From an uncultured Oscillospiraceae bacterium (lineage in GTDB: Bacteria; Bacillota; Clostridia; Oscillospirales; Acutalibacteraceae): a stretch of DNA of 12,652 bases. Shown here piece after piece: positions 5,021 through 11,733 of this stretch. The notes under the pieces are model-generated. The model was not told where the DNA came from, ran no database searches, and saw nothing but the letters and a program-made list of their open reading frames with translations. Numbering within the stretch: position 1 is the stretch's first letter; every line of letters begins with the position of its first letter. The position numbers were made by a program, and so were the translations under genes. The stretch lies in assembly GCA_900556765.1 (NCBI GenBank), contig USQH01000032.1, positions 1-12,652 on the forward strand. The letters are read 5' to 3'.

Positions 5021-5911
5021 ATGAGAAAATTCGGTGATATGTCCCCTGCCTGCCGACTGGTGTTGCAGATAATACTTATTTCAGCCGCCTGCGTGGTCTA
5101 CGCGGGCGGACTTGTGCTGTTTCTCGACCCAAACGACCTCGCGCCCGGCGGCATATCGGGTGTTGCGATCATGATAAGCCGATTTGTGCCGCTCGGCGTC
5201 GGCACAATCATACTGATGCTCAATGTGCCGCTGATAATAGTCGCGTATGTCAAATTCGGCGCGCGTTTCACCCTTATGACGCTGTACGCGCTCGTTCTTT
5301 CGTCGGCGATAATGGACATCATGCGCGGCGCGCTGCCCGCCGATTACGCCGTCACACACGACCGACTGCTCGCGGCGGCGGCCGGCGGCGGAATGATGGC
5401 TCTCGGACTCGGCGTAATATTCCGCGCGGGCGGCACCACAGGCGGCAGCGACATCATAATACGCCTGCTGCGGCGAAAATTCCGCTATGTCAGCACCGGC
5501 ACCATTTTTTTGATATTCGACTGCCTGATAGTGGGAATATCTGCGGTGGTTTTCGGAAACATTGAAACGGCGCTGTACGCCGGTGCGGCTCTCGCGGTGC
5601 ACAGCGCCGTGCTTGACCGCGTTCTTTACGGCGGCAACGGCGCGCGCATGATATTTATCGTCACCACGCGCCCCGATGAAATTACTGCCGCCCTGTGCGA
5701 CCGCATCAATATAAGCTGCACACTGCTCAGGGGCGAGGGCGGCTACTCTCATCACGAAAAGGCGGTGTTGCTTGTGGTGAGCAAAAAACACGTTTATCCG
5801 AAGATTCGCGACGCGGTCGGCGCCGCCGATCCGACCTCGTTCATGATCGTCTCGTCCGCGAGCGAAATATTCGGCGAGGGCTATCGCTCACTGCTGTCCA
5901 GCGAGCTGTAA
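5021..5911 (+). CDS. YitT-family membrane protein
   Basis: The 296-residue protein has about five or six membrane segments in residues 12-200 and a soluble C-terminal domain at about 206-290 that fits DUF2179. Hallmark motifs are APGGISGVA (41-49) and RAGGTTGGSDII (135-146), both characteristic of the YitT (DUF161) family, and GEGGYSHHEKAVLLVVSKK in the C-terminal domain. YitT proteins are widespread in Firmicutes; their transport substrate is not established. The ATG at 5021 has only a modest GGTGAT ribosome-binding site. A possible -10 TATAAT lies in the preceding 25 bases. The gene appears monocistronic and no clear terminator follows it. Confidence 0.92.
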   Translation: MRKFGDMSPACRLVLQIILISAACVVYAGGLVLFLDPNDLAPGGISGVAIMISRFVPLGVGTIILMLNVPLIIVAYVKFGARFTLMTLYALVLSSAIMDIMRGALPADYAVTHDRLLAAAAGGGMMALGLGVIFRAGGTTGGSDIIIRLLRRKFRYVSTGTIFLIFDCLIVGISAVVFGNIETALYAGAALAVHSAVLDRVLYGGNGARMIFIVTTRPDEITAALCDRINISCTLLRGEGGYSHHEKAVLLVVSKKHVYPKIRDAVGAADPTSFMIVSSASEIFGEGYRSLLSSEL

Positions 5912-5939
5912 CAGGCAAAATTTCGGCGGTCGAAAAATG

Positions 5940-5968
5940 TTGAATATGCACGGCGGCACTGTTATACT
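5940..5968 (+). promoter_or_regulatory. Promoter of the DUF1643 gene
   Basis: A -35 TTGAAT (5940-5945), a 17-bp spacer and a -10 TATACT (5963-5968) match sigma-A spacing. The start codon lies 38 bp downstream, behind GGAGG (5993-5997). Confidence 0.7.
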
Positions 5969-6006
5969 GTAATTAAAACAGAAACCGCTCGTGGAGGTAT
6001 TATCCC

Positions 6007-6627
6007 ATGCATATTCCAAAGTGTACGACCGCCGAAGCCGGCGTGCTGACCTTTGAGGAGGCGCTGGCGCCCGCGCTGATGCCGTCGCCCGACTACGACT
6101 GCTCACGCTGGCTGTATGTGCCGAACAGCTACTCCGAATACCGATACATACTCGGCACTCGCGGCACAAAGCCGCTCATCTGCGTCGGCATAAATCCGTC
6201 GACCGCCGTGCCCGACAACCTCGACAACACCCTCAAATCGGTGGAACGCATTGCTCTGCACAACGGCTATGACAGCTTTATCATGTTCAACGTCTACGCC
6301 CAGCGCGCCACCAGTCCCGACGACATGGAGCGCTGCTGCAACGCACAGCTTCACGCGGAAAACATGCGCGCGTTTGAGTACATACTGAGCCTGTCAAAGA
6401 GCGCGCCTGCGGTTTGGGCGGCGTGGGGCGCGATAATAGAAAAGCGCGGCTATCTTGCCGACTGCGTGCGCGACATGATCGCCGTCGGTGAAAAATACGG
6501 CGCACACTGGTATTCGAGCGGCGCGCGCTCCAAAAAAGGGCATCCGCACCATCCGCTCTATTTGCGAAAGGACAGCGGACTGGACGATTTCGACGTCGCC
6601 GCCTATCTTGACACACTGGCTCGGTGA
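6007..6627 (+). CDS. DUF1643 domain protein
   Basis: The 206-residue protein is soluble, without a signal peptide. The family core is clear: YRYILGTRGTKPLICVGINPSTA (45-67), the following DNLDNTLKSVERIALHNGY, and FNVYAQRAT (94-102), matching the DUF1643 pattern of an Asn-Pro-Ser-Thr-Ala loop, a conserved D-T helix and a second Asn-rich strand. The late motif KKGHPHHPLYL (about 175-185) is also usual in the family. No biochemical function is established that I know of; the fold and polar loops suggest a nucleotide- or base-binding role, which is only a guess. ATG 6007 has GGAGG nine bases upstream and its own sigma-A promoter. Confidence 0.88.
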   Translation: MHIPKCTTAEAGVLTFEEALAPALMPSPDYDCSRWLYVPNSYSEYRYILGTRGTKPLICVGINPSTAVPDNLDNTLKSVERIALHNGYDSFIMFNVYAQRATSPDDMERCCNAQLHAENMRAFEYILSLSKSAPAVWAAWGAIIEKRGYLADCVRDMIAVGEKYGAHWYSSGARSKKGHPHHPLYLRKDSGLDDFDVAAYLDTLAR

Positions 6628-7025
6628 TGCGGCGGGCGCGGCGAAAACGGCGAACGCGTTCCGTGTGAATTATAGCATCCACGCAAAGCAAACCGAAACT
6701 GACAAATGTACGCCGCCTCATTGAATACGCTGAACGCGCTCGACAACAAGCACTGTTCGGCGGTTCGGCGACCGTGTAAGGCTTCGCCCATTGCGTGCTA
6801 ATTTGACTGCGGCGCGCAGTGGCAACATCGGTGCAAAACAATAGCGATAACACACAGCGGCGCGCGGCACAACAGTCAGCAGCAAGGTTAAAAAGCAGCC
6901 AATGACAAGCCGCGTAAAGCCATGATCACATCAAAACTGACAGCACAAGAACCTGACCGCCGTAAAACTGACAACCGCAAAATTTACGGCGGCAAAACCG
7001 GTGACTGCCCGACTATGACAACAGC
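6628..7025. other. Gene-free, T-poor intergenic stretch with repeated AAAACTGACA words
   Basis: About 400 bp lie between the DUF1643 stop and the terminator without a frame that looks coding on either strand. The plus strand is poor in T and rich in A and C; for example 6961-7020 has 9 T and 21 A in 60 bases by hand count. The word AAAACTGACA recurs at 6933-6942 and 6964-6973, with AAACTGACA at 6696-6704. A 10-bp perfect inverted repeat (CCGCCGTAAA 6957-6966 with TTTACGGCGG 6983-6992) lies in the last part. It may be the DUF1643 3-prime untranslated region or an eroded gene. Confidence 0.5.
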
Positions 7026-7065
7026 AAAAAACGGATGACCGAAATTGATCGGTCATCCGTTTTTT
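7026..7065. terminator. Bidirectional Rho-independent terminator
   Basis: A near-perfect 17-bp stem pairs 7026-7042 with 7049-7065 around a 6-base loop. Its core is ACGGATGACCG/CGGTCATCCGT, with a T run on the plus strand (7060-7066) and a T run on the minus strand (A run 7026-7031). It separates the convergent DUF1643 and PrsA-like genes and can end both transcripts. Confidence 0.92.
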
Positions 7066-7110
7066 TATCATATCATTTTGTTGTTCGCGTTTGAAAACGC
7101 TGTCGCGCTA

Positions 7111-8352
7111 TCAGTCCTCGTTGCTGTAATCAATCTTCTTCGGGCTGAGGTAGCGGATCTCGCTGTCGTTAAAGGTAATATCAAGCTCGTTGCCCTTTTT
7201 GTCGAGCATATCGTTGAACTCGTCGCCCTTAAGCAGGGAGCGGATGTTTTCATCCAGATAGTCGATGTAATAGGGGTCGGCGCTGATGTCGCCCTTGACC
7301 GCGAGCATATAGCAGTCATCGCTCTCAATGACCTGAACTTCACCGGTCTTCATGGCGTAGATTTTGTCAAAATTCTCGCTTTCGCTGCCGGTCTTTTCGC
7401 TCGAAAGAACCTGTGCGTTGCTGTCAAGCGGCTTCAGCTCTTCCTTTTTGTCCGCACCGGAGGATGTGCCTGACGCGGTGTTGGATGAGGTGCTTGACGA
7501 ATCGGCTGACGATACGTTTGACGAGGCGGTCGACGAGGTGTCAGACGAAGTATTTGACGAGGTGTCGGACGAAGTACCGTCGGTTGAATCGGACTTGCCG
7601 TTATACTCGTTATTGATAGTTTCAAAGCTCTCGCCTTTTTCGATACGCTCGGCGTAGCCCTTCATCTTTTTAAGCAGGTCTGCCTTTTCGTCATCGGTCA
7701 GAGCCTTGGAATTGCCCTCGCTGTCGGTGTTAGTGAGCTTTGCCTCGATAATGTCGGCAATGCAGTAGTTTTCGTTCATGTACTTGCTGATGTCGGCGGC
7801 GACGATGGCGTTGGGCCCCTCTGCGCCGTACAGATACTTAAACAGGTTGCTGCGCAGATAACCTGCGTTGCTGTAATACTTAGTGAACGAATCCTTGTTG
7901 ACGCCGTTCTTTTCATAAATCACCTTGTAACCGTAGTTATCCCAGTAGTAGTTGACGTAAGCGTTAACATAGGTATTATCCTCGTCGCTGAGGGTAACCT
8001 TATTCTGTTTTGCGAGCACCTCGGTGGCTATGTACTGACGAACGAGCTTTTTAGCCTGATCGCGGACATAGTCGTAGTATTTAACATCGCCGTCATCGGT
8101 GGAGACGGTCTGCTTGCCGTAGTTAACCTCCGACGAGGTGGCGCTGCTGGATGTATTTGAGCTGGAAATCTGCTCGTTCACCTTGCTGCGGGCGGAGCCG
8201 TCCGCCTCGATCAGCATGGCAAGGTAAAGGCCGCTGCTGATTTTAATATCCTGATATGTCGCGGCAACCTCATCCGCCTTGTGGCAGGCTGCGATAGTTG
8301 CTGTAAGGGCGAATGCGGTAACTGCAGCCGCGATTCTTTTTGCAAACTTCAT
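7111..8352 (-). CDS. PrsA/SurA-like lipoprotein with parvulin-type domain interrupted by a Ser/Thr-rich insert
   Basis: The 413-residue protein begins with a lipoprotein signal peptide (MKFAKRIAAAVTAFALTATIAAC); the lipobox IAAC makes Cys23 the lipidated residue, so it should sit on the outer face of the membrane. Residues 90-190 resemble the helical SurA/PrsA N-domain (VRQYIATEVLAKQNKVTLSDEDNTYV). A parvulin-like pattern begins at 197 (CIADIIEAKL) and continues with ERIEKGESFETINNEYN. It resumes at 327 with NFDKIYAMKTGEVQVIESDDCYMLAVKGD. A TSSD/TSSN repeat tract (about 254-299) is inserted inside this domain. The usual parvulin HIL histidine is absent (ADIIEA), so isomerase activity is doubtful and a chaperone role is more likely. 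GGAGGAC precedes the ATG, and a good promoter lies upstream. Confidence 0.82.
   Translation of the reverse strand: MKFAKRIAAAVTAFALTATIAACHKADEVAATYQDIKISSGLYLAMLIEADGSARSKVNEQISSSNTSSSATSSEVNYGKQTVSTDDGDVKYYDYVRDQAKKLVRQYIATEVLAKQNKVTLSDEDNTYVNAYVNYYWDNYGYKVIYEKNGVNKDSFTKYYSNAGYLRSNLFKYLYGAEGPNAIVAADISKYMNENYCIADIIEAKLTNTDSEGNSKALTDDEKADLLKKMKGYAERIEKGESFETINNEYNGKSDSTDGTSSDTSSNTSSDTSSTASSNVSSADSSSTSSNTASGTSSGADKKEELKPLDSNAQVLSSEKTGSESENFDKIYAMKTGEVQVIESDDCYMLAVKGDISADPYYIDYLDENIRSLLKGDEFNDMLDKKGNELDITFNDSEIRYLSPKKIDYSNED
7456..7595 (-). repeat. Low-complexity Ser/Thr/Asp codon repeat within the PrsA-like gene
   Basis: This tract encodes about 46 residues made of TSSD, TSSN and related four-residue units (period near 12 bp, visible on the plus strand as repeated GACGAGGTG/GACGAAGTA words). 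It forms a flexible linker inside the parvulin-like domain. A shorter Ser/Thr tract lies at residues 62-74. Such repeats can change length by slippage. Confidence 0.75.
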
Positions 8353-8387
8353 ATAAAAGTCCTCCGATAACTTTATTTATCCGTCAA

Positions 8388-8416
8388 ATTATACACCACT
8401 TTCACGCAAATGTCCA
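8388..8416 (-). promoter_or_regulatory. Sigma-A promoter of the PrsA-like gene
   Basis: On the minus strand, -35 TGGACA (8416-8411), a 17-bp spacer and a perfect -10 TATAAT (8393-8388) lie 36 bp upstream of the start codon. The 7-bp inverted repeat TCATTAA-5-TTAATGA (8422-8440) sits just upstream, between the two divergent promoters, and could be an operator. Confidence 0.8.
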
Positions 8417-8437
8417 GTAGTTCATTAACTATTTTAA

Positions 8438-8466
8438 TGATACGGGTGCAAAATTCGGCATATATA
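8438..8466 (+). promoter_or_regulatory. Candidate sporulation-sigma promoter of the SleC-like cluster
   Basis: A -10-like CATATATA (8459-8466) with an ATA-containing -35-like TGATACG (8438-8444) about 14 bp upstream resembles mother-cell sigma-E/sigma-K promoters (known consensus about ATATT, 14-15 bp, CATACAAT). No good sigma-A pair is visible on this strand. The match is imperfect (six of eight in the -10), so this is only a suggestion supported by the sporulation-type genes downstream. Confidence 0.35.
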
Positions 8467-8499
8467 TTATAAAAACCGTACAGAAAGGTATGATGGATC

Positions 8500-9804
8500 A
8501 TGTCGGACAACGAACTCCAGAATCAGATAGCAAAATACCGCGAAGAGCTGATGCGATTTGCATCAAATAGGGGCGGCACGGCTCAGGCGGCTGCTCATCG
8601 GGAGTCCGAAAGGGAGCAAAGCGAGGATGAAACAGCCGATTCGGAGCAAAATGAGTCAAGCATAGCGCGCAACGAGCCGACCATGACGCAAATGCTGGAA
8701 AGTGAGCCTGCAATGAATGCACGCCAGGCGACTGCGTCGGAGCAGCAGACGTCAGCAGATGTTCGCCGAATGACATCGGACCGCAATACCGTCAGCGGCG
8801 GTGAAAATATGTCACATAGGCATCAATCGCCGAACAGCGGTGAAACCATGTCGCAAATGCGACAGACATCGGGCGAAAGTGAAAATATGTCACAAATGCG
8901 GCAGTCGTCGAACGACAACGAAAATGTGCCGGCTGCATGGCGGCAACCGGCAATGACGGAGCAGCAATCTGCGTCAGGGCAGCAAACGGCGTCAGGACAG
9001 CAAATGTCAAATGCACAGCAAGCGGCGACAACACAGCGACAGGAGTCCCAAGCCGGCTCTATCCGGGGCAATACGGCGACGGCAGAAGAACGCGCCGAAC
9101 GGGAGCAAATGAGCGGCCGCACCACCGCAAACGAGGCAGTCTCTGCGGGAATGTCGCCCTTTGATGGGTCGCAGGTGCGCGCGTCCGATGCGGCGCGAGC
9201 CGAAAGCGAAAGGGAGCGCGATCGGCTTCTGGAGGAGCTTCGCGCCGCTGCGATCGGTGATCCCGATCATCCCGCCTACTACGAGCCTGCTGTCACTCCG
9301 TCCGGCACGCAGAACATGGGCAGCGGCAGAACATCGGCAGGGATGTCAGACGGCACGGGCACTACCTCGGTCGGGCAATCGGCTTCGACCGCGGCAAACA
9401 GCGGCACAAGCGGATTTATCGGTCATTTGGAGGTCACCGCCCGTACCGGCGACGGCGCAATGCCCGTTGAGGGCGCGCTGGTCATCGTCACCTCCGCCGA
9501 CGAGAACGGACGGCGGCTGGAATACATCGCAATCACCGACCGAAACGGCTCGGCGCGCATATTCGACCTGCCCGCCGCCGATCCGCGCAACTCCGAGTCG
9601 CCCGGCATGGAAAATCCCTACTATATGTACGATGTTTTCATCAGCAAGGACGGCTACTTCGACATGGAGAGCAAGGGCGTTCCGCTTTTCGGCGGCATAA
9701 AGTCGCGTCAGGATTTCCGCATGATCCCGTTGCCGGAGTTTAACGGCACCGACGAAAACGATATCATTGAAAATGAGAATACCGAACCGCAGAATCTGCG
9801 ATAA
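8500..9804 (+). CDS. Disordered repeat protein with C-terminal SleC-N/carboxypeptidase-regulatory-like domain
   Basis: The product has 434 residues with no signal peptide. Residues 1-300 are mostly low complexity, rich in Ser, Gln, Met, Glu and Ala. They include four copies of a 13-residue repeat at 100-151 (GENMSHRHQSPNS, GETMSQMRQTSGE and so on), Gln-rich SGQQ units (about 159-168), and one helical stretch (ARAESERERDRLLEELRAAA, about 232-251). Residues 306-412 form a beta-sandwich-like domain: GHLEVTARTGDGAMPVEGALVIVT, then YIAITDRNGSARIFDLPAA, then YDVFISKDGYFDMESKGVPLF. This resembles the N-terminal domain that precedes the SpoIID-like domain in clostridial SleC. Its stop is 15 bp before the next gene, which starts with the part of SleC that normally follows. 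It could act as a separate pro-domain or targeting partner in the spore coat or cortex. ATG 8500 has only a short AAAGGT upstream. Confidence 0.75.
   Translation: MSDNELQNQIAKYREELMRFASNRGGTAQAAAHRESEREQSEDETADSEQNESSIARNEPTMTQMLESEPAMNARQATASEQQTSADVRRMTSDRNTVSGGENMSHRHQSPNSGETMSQMRQTSGESENMSQMRQSSNDNENVPAAWRQPAMTEQQSASGQQTASGQQMSNAQQAATTQRQESQAGSIRGNTATAEERAEREQMSGRTTANEAVSAGMSPFDGSQVRASDAARAESERERDRLLEELRAAAIGDPDHPAYYEPAVTPSGTQNMGSGRTSAGMSDGTGTTSVGQSASTAANSGTSGFIGHLEVTARTGDGAMPVEGALVIVTSADENGRRLEYIAITDRNGSARIFDLPAADPRNSESPGMENPYYMYDVFISKDGYFDMESKGVPLFGGIKSRQDFRMIPLPEFNGTDENDIIENENTEPQNLR
8797..8952 (+). repeat. 39-bp (13-residue) tandem repeat, four copies
   Basis: Four in-frame 39-bp units encode variants of G-E-N-M-S-Q-M-R-Q-S-S-N. 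Copies begin near 8797, 8836, 8875 and 8914. Copies 2 and 3 are the most alike and copy 4 has drifted (ENVPAAWRQPA). The repeat sits in the disordered part of the SleC-N-like protein. Confidence 0.75.
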
Positions 9805-9819
9805 GGAGGGAAACCAAGA

Positions 9820-11220
9820 GTGACAGGAACTCCATACATTCCGTCGACCATTACCGTTCACCTCGGCCGACCAAACGAATATGCGCAAAATGTAACGGTT
9901 TCGTTCCCGGACTACATCAAAAACGTTGCGTCGAGCGAAATTTACCCGACATGGCCCGAAAACGCCATACGCGCGAATGTCTATGCCCAGATATCCTTCG
10001 CCCTCAACCGCATTTACACCGAGTGGTATCGCTCGCAGGGCTACGATTTTGACATTACCAACTCCACCGCATACGATCAGTCGTTTGTAAACGGCCGAAG
10101 CGTATTCAGCGATGTGGCGGAAATAGTTGATGAGCTGTTCAACACATATGTTCGGCGGCAGGGAACGGTCGAGCCGCTCTTTACCGCCTACTGCGACGGG
10201 CGCAACACCTACTGCGAGGGACTGAGCCAGTGGGAGACGGTCACGCTTGCAAACCGGGGATTGACTCCATACGAGATATTACAGTATTTTTACGGCGATG
10301 ACATCGACCTTGTATCCGCACCGGTACAGGTGAATATACCGTCCTACCCCGGTACGCCGCTGCGTATCGGCGATGTCAGCAACGACGTTCAGGCAATTCA
10401 GATACGGCTCAACCGCATTTCGCGCAACTACCCCGCTATACCGAAGATAGTCAATTCCGACGGTATATTCAACAGCGACACGGAGGACGCCGTGCGCGAA
10501 TTTCAGCGCATTTTCGGCCTGACTGCCGACGGCATCGTCGGCAAGCAGACATGGTACCGCATAGCGTACATCTATACCTCGGTCAAGAGACTCGGCGAGC
10601 TTAATTCGGAGGGCCTTGCGTTTGAGGATGTGCCGAATCAGTTCCCGTCGCAGCTCTCCTTCGGTCAGACAGGTATGACCGTCAGAGCCATACAGTACTA
10701 TCTTGCCGTCATATCGCGGTTTTACGATACCGTGCCGTCGGTGTCGCTGACGGGCGTATTTGATGAACAGACCGAAACAGCCGTCAAAGCGTTTCAGCAG
10801 ACCTACGGTCTGACACCCGACGGCATAGTGGGACGCCGGACATGGGACGACATTACCCGTGCTTACCGCGGCATTATTGACGACGAAAACTTGATCAGCG
10901 GCGGCGCCGCCCTTTTCCCCGGCACAAACCTGAGCCTCGGCTCGTCGGGCGAATACGTCACCCTGCTTCAGGAATACCTGAATGTGCTTTCACAAACATA
11001 TCCGTCAATACCGTCGGTAACGGTCGACGGTCAGTTCGGCCCGTCCACCGAGGCGGCAGTGCGCGCGGCGCAGTCGCAGTTCGGACTTACGCCGAACGGC
11101 GTTGTCGGGGTCGTGACATGGTCAGCCATTGCCGGCGCATACGAGTCGCTGTACTACGGCGCCCAGCGGCAGGTAGGTCAGTCGCCCGGCTATACGCTCA
11201 GCGAAGGAGGCGAGGTGTAA
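9820..11220 (+). CDS. SleC/SpoIID-like cortex-lytic protein with three peptidoglycan-binding repeats
   Basis: The 466-residue protein starts at GTG 9820, nine bases after AAGGAGGG. Residues 22-130 resemble the SpoIID/LytB domain of clostridial SleC: DYIKNVASSEIYPTWPENAIRANVYAQISFALNRIYTEWYRSQGYDFDITNSTAYDQSFV. Glu40 in SSEIYPTWP aligns by eye with the catalytic Glu of the SpoIID lytic transglycosylase. Three PG_binding_1 repeats follow at about 179-249, 277-346 and 370-438. They share DGIVGKQTW, DGIVGRRTW and NGVVGVVTW, and each contains a DAVREFQ/TAVKAFQ/AAVRAAQ helix. There is no signal peptide, as expected if it is made in the mother cell and assembled on the spore. The likely role is cleaving or binding cortex peptidoglycan at germination. 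The preceding gene carries the N-domain that is fused in single-chain SleC. Confidence 0.85.
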   Translation: MTGTPYIPSTITVHLGRPNEYAQNVTVSFPDYIKNVASSEIYPTWPENAIRANVYAQISFALNRIYTEWYRSQGYDFDITNSTAYDQSFVNGRSVFSDVAEIVDELFNTYVRRQGTVEPLFTAYCDGRNTYCEGLSQWETVTLANRGLTPYEILQYFYGDDIDLVSAPVQVNIPSYPGTPLRIGDVSNDVQAIQIRLNRISRNYPAIPKIVNSDGIFNSDTEDAVREFQRIFGLTADGIVGKQTWYRIAYIYTSVKRLGELNSEGLAFEDVPNQFPSQLSFGQTGMTVRAIQYYLAVISRFYDTVPSVSLTGVFDEQTETAVKAFQQTYGLTPDGIVGRRTWDDITRAYRGIIDDENLISGGAALFPGTNLSLGSSGEYVTLLQEYLNVLSQTYPSIPSVTVDGQFGPSTEAAVRAAQSQFGLTPNGVVGVVTWSAIAGAYESLYYGAQRQVGQSPGYTLSEGGEV

Positions 11221-11733
11221 ATGGCGAACAACAGTCAGGATGTCCGCGAAGTACAGGAAAAACTGAGGGCGATATCATTTGGCGATCAAACCCTGCCGCT
11301 GATAGCGGTCGACGGTGTTTATGGGCCGATGACTTCGCTTTCGGTGTCGGCATTTCAGCAGCGCGATGGCTTGCCGGTGACCGGCAAGGTTGACCTTACC
11401 ACATGGCGCGCGATCAACGACAGCTACGAGCAGACGCTCGCCGACCGCCGTCAGCCCGAACGCGTTGCGGCGCTCAACTGCAACATACGGCTCAGAGAGG
11501 GCATGACCGGCAGCAGCGTTTTTATACTTCAGACTATGCTCAATCAAATCGGCGGCCGATACTATAACATCGGAACGAATACTCCGAACGGTGTCTTTGA
11601 CGATCAAACGTCCGCGCGTATACGCGAGTATCAGCGCGCGGCAGGCGTGCCGGTGACCAGCGTTGTTGACAAGGCGACGTGGGACACGGTAGCGGCGATG
11701 TACAACAAATTTTACGAACAGGTGTGTATCTGA
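11221..11733 (+). CDS. Small protein of two peptidoglycan-binding repeats
   Basis: The 170-residue protein is almost entirely two PG_binding_1-type repeats. The first is at about 4-65 (VREVQEKLRAI, then DGVYGPMTSLSVSAFQQRDGLPVTGKVDLTTW). The second is at about 88-155 (IRLREGMTGSSVFILQTML, then NGVFDDQTSARIREYQRAAGVPVTSVVDKATW). No catalytic domain or signal peptide is present. The ATG follows the TAA of the SleC-like gene with no gap, and an AAGGAGG lies inside the end of that gene, so it is co-translated. It looks like a detached extension of the upstream wall-binding array (five repeats in total) and may bind the same cortex or serve as a partner or competitor. Confidence 0.88.
   Translation: MANNSQDVREVQEKLRAISFGDQTLPLIAVDGVYGPMTSLSVSAFQQRDGLPVTGKVDLTTWRAINDSYEQTLADRRQPERVAALNCNIRLREGMTGSSVFILQTMLNQIGGRYYNIGTNTPNGVFDDQTSARIREYQRAAGVPVTSVVDKATWDTVAAMYNKFYEQVCI

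Noticed and set aside
5081..5791. Long minus-strand open frame of 236 codons opposite the YitT gene
   Set aside because: It is antisense to a clear YitT protein, has a composition expected of a shadow frame (many His, Arg and Ala) and no ribosome-binding site or recognisable domain.
5923..5939. TTTCG-5-CGAAA inverted repeat after the YitT gene as a terminator
   Set aside because: The stem is only five base pairs and the T run that should follow is missing.
6287..6853. Minus-strand open frame of 188 codons
   Set aside because: It is mostly antisense to the DUF1643 gene and is Arg/Cys-rich, as expected of a shadow of GC-rich coding DNA.
7364..7657. Plus-strand frame of Asp/Glu/Val repeats
   Set aside because: It is the antisense reading of the Ser/Thr repeat tract of the PrsA-like gene; the repeats cause the open frame.
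8797..8952. 39-bp repeat considered as a CRISPR-like array
   Set aside because: Units are directly adjacent with no unique spacers and stay in frame within a protein, so this is a coding tandem repeat.
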